Assembly (NCBI RefSeq): GCF_006974145.1
Contig: NZ_CP039456.1
Location: forward strand, 2,914,499 to 2,978,498
Length of the DNA stretch: 64,000 nt
Origin: Changchengzhania lutea
Lineage (GTDB): Bacteria > Bacteroidota > Bacteroidia > Flavobacteriales > Flavobacteriaceae
Direction: 5' to 3'
Positions 53,311 to 62,089 of the stretch are shown piece by piece. Under the pieces are notes generated by a model that saw only the letters and a list, made by a program, of their open reading frames with translations, had not been told where the DNA came from and did not search any database. The translations under genes were made by a program, and so were the position numbers. Within the stretch, counting starts at the first letter, position 1, and every line of letters begins with the position of its first letter.

Positions 53311-53499
53311 CTATCTTTTAATTCCAGCGTCTTTAAGGATTTTCTTTTCCAAACCTTTACCCATTTCTGAACTTCCGTGATTTGGAAAGATAATTGTTCC
53401 CTTTTTTGTTTCGTGTCGCATTTTTACGTGCGAACCTTTTTGCGATACCGCATACCAGCCATCTTTGGTCAATATTCGATAAAGTTGAGAACATTTCAT
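53311..53499 (-). CDS. hicA: HicA mRNA interferase toxin
   Basis: 62 residues, the usual HicA size, with the dsRBD-like fold and the catalytic His in QKGSHVKMRHE, then GTIIFPNHGSSEMGKGLEKKILKDAGI. It cleaves mRNA when free of HicB. It is promoter-proximal, hicA before hicB, with the promoter at 53525-53554. Confidence 0.92.
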   Translation of the reverse strand: MKCSQLYRILTKDGWYAVSQKGSHVKMRHETKKGTIIFPNHGSSEMGKGLEKKILKDAGIKR

Positions 53500-53524
53500 T
53501 CAGTTTCGCTTTGGTTTCAGAACT

Positions 53525-53554
53525 CAAAGGTAAACTATTATTTACTTTTTACAA
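53525..53554 (-). promoter_or_regulatory. hicAB promoter (TTG-N19-TACCTTTG)
   Basis: On the minus strand TTG (53554-53552), a 19-base spacer and TACCTTTG (53532-53525) fit the Bacteroidota consensus; the -7 box ends 26 bases before the hicA start. Confidence 0.65.
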
Positions 53555-53629
53555 ACTAAATTTTAATGCGAGGACGATTTTTTTCCATTCAAAATGTTAA
53601 AAGCCCACTAGACACACTTTAAACCATAA

Positions 53630-53772
53630 AGAGGCCGTCTAAAAAGTCATTTTTATTCGTCATTACGAGAAATTTTAATTTAGAAGTAATCTGTTAATCA
53701 GTAACTTAAATTTAACAGATTGTTTCTCCCGAATACTCGAGATCGCAATGACGATCTTTTTAGACAGCCTCT
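53630..53772. repeat. MITE-like 143-bp element, copy B
   Basis: Terminal inverted repeats AGAGGCCGTCTAAAA and its partner TTTTAGACAGCCTCT. The body is highly similar to 30586-30727, with a few substitutions. It sits 38 bases after the secA stop and can end that transcript; no coding capacity. Confidence 0.85.
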
Positions 53773-53809
53773 TTTTTTAAACTTAGATTAATAGCTATGC
53801 AGATATAAA

Positions 53810-56800
53810 TTAATCTTCTACCAAAACCCAGTCGCCTTTGGCAATTAAAGGTTCTGCTTGTTTGTATTTCAAGGTCTTATTTTCGCCATTGAGCACATGT
53901 TTAATGGTCACACGATCATTACGCCCAATTTTCGGGCGTTCACGTACTATGGTTTCTACTACTTCCTGTTGACGTTGTGTATTTCCTGCAGCTCGGTTTT
54001 GTGCAGAACGTTCATCTAGATTAGGAATCTCGTCTTTTTGCGTTTTTAAGTTTTCCTTTTTACGGGTTTGTCGCGCTTCCTGAATGGTGTTTTGGGTTTC
54101 CTGTGGCAATTCACCTTTAAATAAGAATGATATCACATCTTTATTCACTTGGTCAATCATCGCTTTAAACAACTCAAAGGCTTCAAATTTGTATATTAAC
54201 AATGGGTCTTTCTGCTCATGTACTGCTAATTGAACAGATTGCTTTAGCTCATCCATTTTACGTAAATGGTTTTTCCAAGCATCATCAATTATAGCTAAAG
54301 TGATATTCTTTTCAAAATCGGTAATTAATTGTTTACCACCAGTTTCATAAGCCTTTTCAAGATCGGTGACTACGTTTAAACTCTTTACGCCATCTGTAAA
54401 CGGCACGACGATACGTTTAAATTTATCGCGCTGCGTTTCATATACATTTTTAATTACAGGATACGCAATATCGGCATTGCGCGCCATTTTTTCCTTATAA
54501 TGCTCAAATGCCGCTTTGTAAATTTTAGAAGTGATTTCTTGAGCCGGTAGCGTACCAAATTCTTCTTTGGTAATTGGGGAACTCATTGAAAAATACCGAA
54601 TTAATTCAAATTCGAAATTCTTAAAATCGTTGGCACCTTTGTTAGTTTCGGCAATACCTTCCGAAGTATCAAAAATCATATTGGCCAAATCGACGCGAAG
54701 ACGTTCGCCAAACAGAGCATGATGACGTCGCTTATAAACAACCTCACGTTGCGCATTCATAACATCATCATATTCCAATAAACGTTTTCTAACACCAAAT
54801 TGGTTTTCTTCTACTTTTTTCTGTGCACGTTCAATAGATTTTGAAATCATAGAATGCTGAATCACTTCGCCTTCTTTCAATCCCATTTTATCCATCATTT
54901 TCGCGATACGTTCGCTACCAAATAAGCGCATTAAATTATCTTCAAGCGAGACGTAAAATTGCGAGCTTCCTGGATCTCCCTGACGTCCGGCACGACCACG
55001 TAACTGTCTGTCAACACGACGCGAGTCATGACGTTCTGTACCTACAATAGCTAAACCACCAGCGGCTTTCACTTCGTTCGATAATTTAATATCGGTACCA
55101 CGACCCGCCATATTGGTGGCAATGGTCACTTGACCTGTTTTACCGGCTTGATCGACAATTTCTGCCTCTTTTTTATGCTGTTTTGCATTTAATACATTAT
55201 GTGGTATTTTTCTAATGCTAAGCATTTTCCCCAATAACTCACTAATTTCTACAGAGGTTGTACCAATTAAAACGGGACGACCAGCTTCTGCCAGTGTCGT
55301 GACATCATCAATAACAGCATTGTACTTTTCGCGCTTGGTCTTATAAACTAAATCTTCCTTATCATCACGTGCAATAGGGCGATTGGTAGGGATCTCAACC
55401 ACATCCAGTTTGTAGATTTCCCAGAATTCTCCAGCTTCCGTTACCGCGGTACCTGTCATACCTGACAGTTTGCGGTACATTCTGAAATAATTTTGAAGGG
55501 TAACCGTGGCAAAAGTTTGGGTGGCATCTTCAATTTTTACATTTTCTTTGGCTTCAATGGCTTGGTGAAGTCCGTCACTATAACGACGACCATCCATAAT
55601 ACGGCCCGTTTGTTCATCAACAATCATCACTTTATTATCCATCACCACATATTGGGTGTCTTTTTCAAATAAAGCGTATGCTTTTAATAGCTGATTTAAT
55701 GTGTGGATGCGTTCCGATTTTACACCAAATTCCTTAAACAACTCTTCTTTAAGATTCGCTTCTTCTTCCGACGATAAATTTTGATTTTCAATTTTAGCAA
55801 TTTCAATCCCAATTTCCGGCATCACAAAAAAGTCTGGATTGTCCTTTCCTGAAATGTACTCGATCCCTTTATCGGTTAATTCAATTTGATTGTTTTTTTC
55901 TTCAATAACATAATACAGTTCGGCATCAACCTGCGGCATTTCGCGGTTGTTGTCCTGCATGTAATGATTTTCTGTTTTCTGAAGTAATAGTTTAACGCCT
56001 TCTTCACTTAAAAACTTGATAAGGGCTTTGTTCTTTGGAATACCACGATACACACGAAGTAATTGTAGACCTCCTTCTTTAGTATCTCCAGCTTTTATCA
56101 GTTTTTTGGCTTCGGCCAGAACACCCGTTAAATATTTGCGTTGTACACCAACAATATCATCAACTTTTGGTTTTAATTCGTTAAACTCATGACGTTCGCC
56201 TTGCGGAATAGGACCGGATATAATCAAAGGGGTTCGCGCATCATCAACCAACACAGAATCCACCTCATCTACAATGGCAAAATGGTGCGGGCGTTGTACG
56301 AGATCGTCTGGTGAGTTGGCCATATTATCACGTAAATAATCAAAACCAAATTCGTTATTGGTTCCGTAAGTGATATCTGCATTATACGCTTTTTTACGTG
56401 CTGCAGAATTGGGTTTGTGATAATCTATACAATCTACCGTCAATCCGTGAAAATGAAATATAGGCGCCATCCACGCACTATCACGTTTTGCTAAATAATC
56501 ATTCACGGTGACGAGGTGAACGCCTTGACCTGAAAGGGCATTTAAATACATGGGTAAGGTCGCTACAAGGGTTTTACCTTCACCAGTTTGCATCTCTGCA
56601 ATTTTACCTTGATGCATGGCAACGCCACCAATAAGCTGTACATCATAATGAATCATATCCCATATAATAGGTTTTCCAGCCGCATCCCAAGAGTTAGACC
56701 AAATAGCCTTCTCATCATCTAATGTCACATAATCATTTTCTCCAGACAATTCCCTGTCAAACGCATTCGCGGTAACTTCTATAGTGGTGTTGTTTGTAAA

Positions 56801-57166
56801 ACGTTTGGCCGTTTCTTTAATAACCGCAAAGGCTTCTGGTAAAATATCATTTAATACGGCTTCCGTAGTATTGTAAATATCATCTTTAAGCTTATCTACA
56901 TCTTGATAAATATCTTCTCGTCTATCAATGTCTTCTGTGTTTTCAGCTTCTTCAAGTAAGTTAGCAATTTGCTCATTAATGGCTTTTGTCGCTTCTGCAA
57001 TAGTGGCTTTAAAGGCTGTAGTTTTAGCTCTTAATTCGTCATGTGATAAACTGGATATGGCAGATTCAAAGGTTTTAACTTGATCTACAATAGGGCTGAT
57101 GGCTTTAACGTCTTGTTTAGACTTGTCGCCAACAAATATTTTTAATACAGAATTTAGAAAACTCAT
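53810..57166 (-). CDS. secA: SecA, preprotein translocase ATPase
   Basis: 1118 residues from the ATG at 57166 (MSFLNSVLKIFVGDKSKQ), the family start; an ATG at 57253 would add 29 unrelated residues. Key motifs: MQTGEGKTLVATLPMYLNAL (Walker A), IVDEVDSVLVDDARTPLIISG (Walker B), NMAGRGTDIKLS and RQLRGRAGRQGDPGSSQFY (motifs V/VI), and EQTGRIMDGRRYSDGLHQAI. It ends in a short basic-acidic tail without a zinc-binding CxC-type motif, and has a long insert in the first 200 residues as is common in Bacteroidota. It drives Sec secretion. Confidence 0.97.
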   Translation of the reverse strand: MSFLNSVLKIFVGDKSKQDVKAISPIVDQVKTFESAISSLSHDELRAKTTAFKATIAEATKAINEQIANLLEEAENTEDIDRREDIYQDVDKLKDDIYNTTEAVLNDILPEAFAVIKETAKRFTNNTTIEVTANAFDRELSGENDYVTLDDEKAIWSNSWDAAGKPIIWDMIHYDVQLIGGVAMHQGKIAEMQTGEGKTLVATLPMYLNALSGQGVHLVTVNDYLAKRDSAWMAPIFHFHGLTVDCIDYHKPNSAARKKAYNADITYGTNNEFGFDYLRDNMANSPDDLVQRPHHFAIVDEVDSVLVDDARTPLIISGPIPQGERHEFNELKPKVDDIVGVQRKYLTGVLAEAKKLIKAGDTKEGGLQLLRVYRGIPKNKALIKFLSEEGVKLLLQKTENHYMQDNNREMPQVDAELYYVIEEKNNQIELTDKGIEYISGKDNPDFFVMPEIGIEIAKIENQNLSSEEEANLKEELFKEFGVKSERIHTLNQLLKAYALFEKDTQYVVMDNKVMIVDEQTGRIMDGRRYSDGLHQAIEAKENVKIEDATQTFATVTLQNYFRMYRKLSGMTGTAVTEAGEFWEIYKLDVVEIPTNRPIARDDKEDLVYKTKREKYNAVIDDVTTLAEAGRPVLIGTTSVEISELLGKMLSIRKIPHNVLNAKQHKKEAEIVDQAGKTGQVTIATNMAGRGTDIKLSNEVKAAGGLAIVGTERHDSRRVDRQLRGRAGRQGDPGSSQFYVSLEDNLMRLFGSERIAKMMDKMGLKEGEVIQHSMISKSIERAQKKVEENQFGVRKRLLEYDDVMNAQREVVYKRRHHALFGERLRVDLANMIFDTSEGIAETNKGANDFKNFEFELIRYFSMSSPITKEEFGTLPAQEITSKIYKAAFEHYKEKMARNADIAYPVIKNVYETQRDKFKRIVVPFTDGVKSLNVVTDLEKAYETGGKQLITDFEKNITLAIIDDAWKNHLRKMDELKQSVQLAVHEQKDPLLIYKFEAFELFKAMIDQVNKDVISFLFKGELPQETQNTIQEARQTRKKENLKTQKDEIPNLDERSAQNRAAGNTQRQQEVVETIVRERPKIGRNDRVTIKHVLNGENKTLKYKQAEPLIAKGDWVLVED

Positions 57167-57294
57167 GTGTTTTATGTTTAAAATAACACGATTAAATGAA
57201 CGTGCTGTAAAGGTTTGTTTGTTATTGGTTGAAGCTTTTATAAAAGCATTCAAAGATACATTTTGTTATGATGTTTATAAAGATTAGAGCAAAA

Positions 57295-57320
57295 AAAAAG
57301 TCTCATTTTGAGACTTTTTT
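57295..57320. terminator. terminator after the DUF2795 gene
   Basis: AAAAAAGTCTCA and TGAGACTTTTTT form a perfect hairpin with A- and T-runs, 20 bases after the DUF2795 stop at 57340 and upstream of secA. Confidence 0.88.
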
Positions 57321-57339
57321 AACTATTCATTATGCTTTA

Positions 57340-57561
57340 TTAATATTCGTCCTCATTCCAGAGGTAATCTTCGTCTGTTGGGTAATCTGACCAAATTTCT
57401 TCAATGGAGTCGTACGAATCGCCTTCGTCTTCAATAGACTGTAGGTTTTCAACAACCTCCAAAGGAGCACCAGTTCTAATAGCGTAATCTATCAACTCGT
57501 CTTTTGTTGCTGGCCAAGGTGCATCGCTTAAATAAGATGCCAATTCTAATGTCCAATACAT
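57340..57561 (-). CDS. DUF2795 small acidic protein
   Basis: 73 residues. The DUF2795 core (MYWTLELASYLSDAPWPATK, then ELIDYAIRTGAPLEVVENL) is followed by a very acidic tail (DEGDSYDSIEEIW... EDEY). Function is unknown; members sit next to secA in many Bacteroidota. It has its own promoter and terminator, so it is a separate unit. Confidence 0.9.
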   Translation of the reverse strand: MYWTLELASYLSDAPWPATKDELIDYAIRTGAPLEVVENLQSIEDEGDSYDSIEEIWSDYPTDEDYLWNEDEY

Positions 57562-57584
57562 TTCTTTATGTGTTTAAATTTTTG

Positions 57585-57614
57585 CAAAAATAATTTTTTA
57601 GTTTAAACAGACAA
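57585..57614 (-). promoter_or_regulatory. promoter of the DUF2795 gene (TTG-N19-TATTTTTG)
   Basis: On the minus strand TTG at 57614-57612, 19-base spacer, TATTTTTG at 57592-57585; the box ends 24 bases before the start codon at 57561. Confidence 0.7.
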
Positions 57615-57757
57615 GAAAAAAATGAATTATTTAATCATTATTTTTAAGAACGTATTCTTTTGTAATTTAAACAGTTGAAATTAAGTTTTGCGTTGTTACT
57701 GCTTTTTGCAATTTTTTAACTGGAATACTTTTATAAGAATCTTGATTAGAAAAGGGG

Positions 57758-58330
57758 TTATTCTTTTTCAGGAATCCATTTAATTTCATTTGCTTGTAAG
57801 TCGTAGGACAACTTTCGTGCCAATACGAAAAGGTAGTCAGAAAGGCGGTTTAAGTACATTAAAGCTTTTGGGTCTATTGGTTGCATATCATTTAAAGCTG
57901 TTGCTAAACGCTCGGCCCTTCGGCAAACACAACGGGCTATGTGACAGAATGACACCGTTTGATGACCGCCAGGTAAAACAAAATGCGTCATAGGTGGTAA
58001 AGCATCATTCATGCTGTCCATTTCTTTTTCTAGAAGATTTATGTTTTCCTCAGAAATTTTAGGAATGTTTAAACGCGCTTTACCATTTTTTAAAATAGCT
58101 TTCTCAGGATCTGTAGCCAAAATGGCGCCTACCGTAAATAACCGATCCTGAATATGAACAATTAAATCTTTATAGTTTTGGTGGATGTCTTGATCGCGAA
58201 TTAATCCTAAATGAGAATTGAGTTCATCCACAGTGCCATAACTTTCAATTCTAATATGATGTTTTGGTACACGTGTGCCACCAAATAATGCTGTAGTGCC
58301 TTTATCTCCTGTTTTTGTATAAATCTTCAT
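57758..58330 (-). CDS. cob(I)yrinic acid a,c-diamide adenosyltransferase (PduO type)
   Basis: 190 residues. The PduO-type signature is at the start (MKIYTKTGDKGTTALFGGTR) with SYGTVDELNSHLGL, then the conserved HFVLPGGHQTVSFCHIARCV and CRRAERLATAL region and LNRLSDYLFVLARKL near the end. It transfers the adenosyl group of ATP to cob(I)alamin as a trimer. The organism can therefore use coenzyme B12. The gene stands alone between the methyltransferase and DUF2795 genes. Confidence 0.93.
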   Translation of the reverse strand: MKIYTKTGDKGTTALFGGTRVPKHHIRIESYGTVDELNSHLGLIRDQDIHQNYKDLIVHIQDRLFTVGAILATDPEKAILKNGKARLNIPKISEENINLLEKEMDSMNDALPPMTHFVLPGGHQTVSFCHIARCVCRRAERLATALNDMQPIDPKALMYLNRLSDYLFVLARKLSYDLQANEIKWIPEKE

Positions 58331-58428
58331 AGTACGAAGTTAAAAGTTAAAAGTGAAAAGTGAAAATTTTTTTGCCATGAATTCCCGAATATTTCTAAAG
58401 ACTAAAGACTAAAGACGGCAAACTCTTT

Positions 58429-59202
58429 TCAAACTCTTATTATAAAGTGTTCCTTAACTTGTTCCTTTCTAAAAAACACAAATCCCCAGAAAAAAGTATC
58501 TACGGTGATGGTGACTTTGGGATGTTGTTTGATGGTTTCCCAGGCTGCTGTCATGTCTTTAGACCAATAAATATCATCAAAAATAAAAACCGAGTCATTA
58601 TGAGCTGTTTTTAGCAGCTGTTCAAAATAATTTAAAGTCGCTTTTTTTTGATGATTGCCATCAAAGAAAATAAGGTCAAAAGTCGATGATGGTATTGTTT
58701 TAATAACCTCATCAAAATTACCAGTTAATAATTTGATATCACTAAGATGATGCTTTTTAAAATTTTTCTTTGTGAATGACGAAATATTTGGACAGCCTTC
58801 AATAGTCGTGATTTTAGATTCAGGATAGCCTAAGCTCATAGCATGAGTTGCTATACCTAACGATGTGCCCAATTCAAGAATGTATTTCGGTTTGAAATAG
58901 TGCGTAATTCTGTATAGAAGCTGCACTCTTTTTTTTGTAGTACCAGCATTTCTAGCCATGTCTGAAATCTGGCGAATTTGCTTTGACATGACTTGAGAGC
59001 CGACACCCAAATCTGTTACTTTTATTTTGGTTTTATTATGAATAAGCGTTTTTCTGAAATGTAATAGCTTTATATAATCATCAAAATACGAACGATCATA
59101 AAAACATGTAGTGACCAAATTATAGATAAAAGGGGAGTGGACACCATGTTGATTTTTAGATTTGAATATGAATTTTATGTATTGATATATTTGATACCAC
59201 AT
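58429..59202 (-). CDS. class I SAM-dependent methyltransferase
   Basis: 257 residues. Motif I (YILELGTSLGIATHAMSLG) with TIEGCPNISSFTKKNF as the acidic post-I strand, then FDLIFFDGNHQKKATLNYFE and VFIFDDIYWSKDMTAAWE. It resembles the O-methyltransferase/Methyltransf_24 group. An N-terminal segment (YQYIKFIFKSKNQHGVHSPFI) is common in Bacteroidota members. The substrate is unknown. Confidence 0.85.
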   Translation of the reverse strand: MWYQIYQYIKFIFKSKNQHGVHSPFIYNLVTTCFYDRSYFDDYIKLLHFRKTLIHNKTKIKVTDLGVGSQVMSKQIRQISDMARNAGTTKKRVQLLYRITHYFKPKYILELGTSLGIATHAMSLGYPESKITTIEGCPNISSFTKKNFKKHHLSDIKLLTGNFDEVIKTIPSSTFDLIFFDGNHQKKATLNYFEQLLKTAHNDSVFIFDDIYWSKDMTAAWETIKQHPKVTITVDTFFWGFVFFRKEQVKEHFIIRV

Positions 59203-59258
59203 TTATACTTTTGTTAAAAGTTGAAAAGTTGAAAGGAATTTCGTGTTTACATATATTA

Positions 59259-59314
59259 CCATAAACCATAAACCATAAACCATAAACCATAAACCATAAA
59301 CCATAAACCATAAA
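59259..59314. repeat. tandem array of eight CCATAAA heptamers
   Basis: Eight perfect, adjacent 7-base copies at 59259-59314, between the methyltransferase start and the ABC-F stop. Such arrays vary by slippage. Confidence 0.95.
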
Positions 59315-59321
59315 CCAATAT

Positions 59322-61184
59322 CTATGCTTCCAGTTTAGACGATAATTCAAACCAGCGTTCTTCTTTTTGATTGATGTTGTCAATGATGGTCTGTAATTCT
59401 AGTGATAATTTAGTAATCTCATCCTGTGAGAGGGACGTATCCAGAAATTTATCTTCCAGTTCTTTTTTGTTAAAACCTAAGGCTTTCAACTTGCTTTCGA
59501 TACTGTTAAGTTCTTTTTCCTCTTTATAGGACAATTTGTTATCTTCGGTTTTTTTCCAACTTTTCTTTTCTTTTTTGTCTTCGGAAGTATTTGAAATTAC
59601 AGGTTGACTATCTTCATAAACACGATAATCTGTGTAATTACCTGGAAAATTTTCAATAAGGCCATCGCCCTTAAAAACGAATAAATGATCGACAACCTTA
59701 TCCATAAAATATCGGTCATGCGATACGACGATAATGCAGCCCGGAAAATCCAATAAGAAGCTTTCTAATACATTAAGCGTAACAATATCCAAATCGTTTG
59801 TAGGTTCATCTAAAATCAAAAAATTAGGATTTTGAATTAAAACAGTACACAGGTATAAGCGTTTACGTTCACCACCACTTAGTTTTTCGACAAAATCGTA
59901 CTGCTTTTTTCTACTGAAAAGAAAGCGCTCTAAAAGTTGCTGTGCGCTAATCTGTTTCCCTTTTTTTAGTGGAATATAATCTCCAAATTCTCTAATAACA
60001 TCAATAACCTTTTGCTCAGGCTTAATGGTGATGCCATTTTGTGTGTAATAGCCAAATTTAACCGTGTCCCCTGTAATAACCTTACCAGAGTCTGGTTGAG
60101 CGCTTTGCGTTAAAATATTTAGAAAGGTTGTTTTTCCAGTTCCGTTTTTACCAATAATTCCTGCACGTTCCCCTTTTTGGAAAGTATAGTCAAATCCGTC
60201 AAGAATGATCTTGTCTTTAAACGATTTTGATACTTTATGAAACTCCAAAATCTTGCTACCCAAGCGCTCCATATTCAGTTCTAGTTGCACTTCATGGTCA
60301 TTACGTCGCTGCCCTGCGCGATGTTTTATATCCTGAAAATCGTCAATTCTAGATTTAGATTTTGTGGTTCTCGCTTTAGGTTGGCGACGCATCCAATCTA
60401 ATTCCTTCTTAAAAAGCTGTTTGGCTTTCCCTGTTTCTACCGCTTCTTGTTCTATTCTAGCTTCACGCTTTTCCAGGTAATATGAATAATTTCCTTTGTA
60501 ACTATAAAGCTGTCCTTCATCCAGTTCAATAATTTCATTACAGACCCGCTCCAAAAAATAGCGGTCGTGAGTCACCATAAACAAAGTGATATTTTCTTTT
60601 GCAAAAAAGGCTTCCAACCACTCAATCATTTCTAAGTCCAGATGATTGGTAGGCTCATCTAAAATAAGCAAATCGGGTTTGTTAATAAGCGCATTTGCAA
60701 GTGCTAAACGTTTTTTTTGTCCGCCAGATAAGGTACTGACCTTGGCATTTAAATCTTCTAATTTAAGCTTAAAAAGAATTTGCTTATACTGGGTTTCAAA
60801 ATCCCAAGCTTGATGCTGCTCCATGGCTTCAAAAGCGATTTGGTAGGCTTCAGCATCTTCAGAGTTTAAAAGGGCTTTTTCGTAATTCGAAATGACTTTT
60901 AAAATATCGTTATCACTGGCGAAAATAGTTTCCTCAACCGTAAGGCTTTCATTAAATTTCGGGTCTTGGGAAAGAAAGGAAACCGTAATGTCATTTCTAT
61001 AGATGATGTTTCCAGAATCTGGGGCATCATCACCGGCGAGCATATTTAGAATGGAGGTTTTACCCGTACCGTTTTTTGCGATAAATGCAATTTTCTGGTC
61101 TTTATGTACGCTAAACGAAATGTCTTGAAAGAGCTTTAATTCGCCGTAAGATTTCGATATATTTTCAACAGTTAAGTAATTCAA
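59322..61184 (-). CDS. ABC-F family ATPase (translation factor/antibiotic-resistance type)
   Basis: 620 residues if translation begins at the TTG at 61184 (MNYLTVENISKSYGELKLF), which matches the usual N-terminus; an in-frame ATG at 61211 would add nine residues (MYVICKKDI). Two ABC domains: Walker A IAKNGTGKTSIL and IGKNGTGKTTFL; signatures LSGGQKKRLALANALINKPD and LSGGERKRLYLCTVL; Walker B ILDEPTNHLD and ILDEPTNDLD. A coiled-coil linker joins them and another coiled coil closes the protein (about 540-620). No membrane domain, so it acts on the ribosome. Function beyond the family is not clear. Confidence 0.93.
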   Translation of the reverse strand: MNYLTVENISKSYGELKLFQDISFSVHKDQKIAFIAKNGTGKTSILNMLAGDDAPDSGNIIYRNDITVSFLSQDPKFNESLTVEETIFASDNDILKVISNYEKALLNSEDAEAYQIAFEAMEQHQAWDFETQYKQILFKLKLEDLNAKVSTLSGGQKKRLALANALINKPDLLILDEPTNHLDLEMIEWLEAFFAKENITLFMVTHDRYFLERVCNEIIELDEGQLYSYKGNYSYYLEKREARIEQEAVETGKAKQLFKKELDWMRRQPKARTTKSKSRIDDFQDIKHRAGQRRNDHEVQLELNMERLGSKILEFHKVSKSFKDKIILDGFDYTFQKGERAGIIGKNGTGKTTFLNILTQSAQPDSGKVITGDTVKFGYYTQNGITIKPEQKVIDVIREFGDYIPLKKGKQISAQQLLERFLFSRKKQYDFVEKLSGGERKRLYLCTVLIQNPNFLILDEPTNDLDIVTLNVLESFLLDFPGCIIVVSHDRYFMDKVVDHLFVFKGDGLIENFPGNYTDYRVYEDSQPVISNTSEDKKEKKSWKKTEDNKLSYKEEKELNSIESKLKALGFNKKELEDKFLDTSLSQDEITKLSLELQTIIDNINQKEERWFELSSKLEA

Positions 61185-61236
61185 AATGTCTTTCTTGCAA
61201 ATAACGTACAAATTGCCAAAATTTACTAGATTAGTT

Positions 61237-61265
61237 TTGGTTTTCCTATTGAAAGGCTATATTTG
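61237..61265 (+). promoter_or_regulatory. promoter of the polysaccharide export operon (TTG-N18-TATATTTG)
   Basis: TTG at 61237-61239, 18-base spacer, TATATTTG at 61258-61265, which fits the Bacteroidota vegetative consensus; the start codon is at 61287. Confidence 0.75.
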
Positions 61266-61286
61266 TGAATAATCAATTTTCCGAAA

Positions 61287-62081
61287 ATGAAACGATTAAC
61301 CCTTATAACTTGTTTAATCGTAGCTACGCTGTTTTCTTCATGCATTACAAATAAAGATGTTGTTTATTTACAGGATAAGGGCACTGCTACAGATAGCACA
61401 AGTATTATTAAGCAGCTATCCAAACCCTATAGGGTTCAAGTAAACGACATTTTAAGTATTAATGTGAAGGCTTTAGATAATGAGTTGACTGCCATTTTTA
61501 ACCCGGCTGGAAGTGTTGGGGGGACTTCTCAAGGTCAAGGAGCGCTTTATTTTAATGGCTTTACTGTAGATTTACATGGCGATATTGAATTTCCTATTTT
61601 AGGAGAAATCAGTGTCTTGGGGTTTACCATTAATGAAATTGAAGAAAAAGTAAAACAGCTATTATTGGAAATCTATTTTAAGGAGACCGCAGATATATTT
61701 GTGACTGTTAAATTAGCAGGGTTAAGATACACCGTAACGGGTGAGGTGGGCGGTACTGGTGTGTACACACTTTTTCAAGATCGTGTAAATATTATTGAGG
61801 CCTTAGCCAACGCAGGTGACATTAGTCAAACGGGGGATAGAACGGATGTCTTGGTAATAAGGCAATATCCCGATGGACAAAAAATACATCATATTGATTT
61901 GACTGATATAGCTGCCATGCAGTCATCGTTTTATTATATACAACCCAATGATATGATATTGGTAAAACCTTTGAGGAGAAAGGCTTTAGGAGCAGGTCAA
62001 ACAGCCATACAGAATATAACCACCATAGCTTCTATATTATCTGTGCTGGTGTCCACTTATTTTTTAACTCGAAACCTATAA
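61287..62081 (+). CDS. Wza-like polysaccharide export lipoprotein
   Basis: 264 residues; lipoprotein signal with lipobox FSSC. Poly_export domain (YRVQVNDILSINVKALDNEL through GDIEFPILGEISVLGFTINE) at about 50-150, then an SLBB-type domain (GLRYTVTGEVGGTGVYTLF, NIIEALANAGDISQTGDRTD) and a C-terminal hydrophobic helix (ITTIASILSVLVSTYFL) typical of Bacteroidota members. It should form the outer-membrane end of a capsule or exopolysaccharide exporter. The Wzc-like kinase follows after 8 bases. Confidence 0.93.
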   Translation: MKRLTLITCLIVATLFSSCITNKDVVYLQDKGTATDSTSIIKQLSKPYRVQVNDILSINVKALDNELTAIFNPAGSVGGTSQGQGALYFNGFTVDLHGDIEFPILGEISVLGFTINEIEEKVKQLLLEIYFKETADIFVTVKLAGLRYTVTGEVGGTGVYTLFQDRVNIIEALANAGDISQTGDRTDVLVIRQYPDGQKIHHIDLTDIAAMQSSFYYIQPNDMILVKPLRRKALGAGQTAIQNITTIASILSVLVSTYFLTRNL

Positions 62082-62089
62082 TTTTAGAT

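Noticed and set aside
59259-59314. CCATAAA array considered as a CRISPR
   Set aside because: Units are 7 bases with no spacers and no cas gene nearby; it is a simple tandem repeat.
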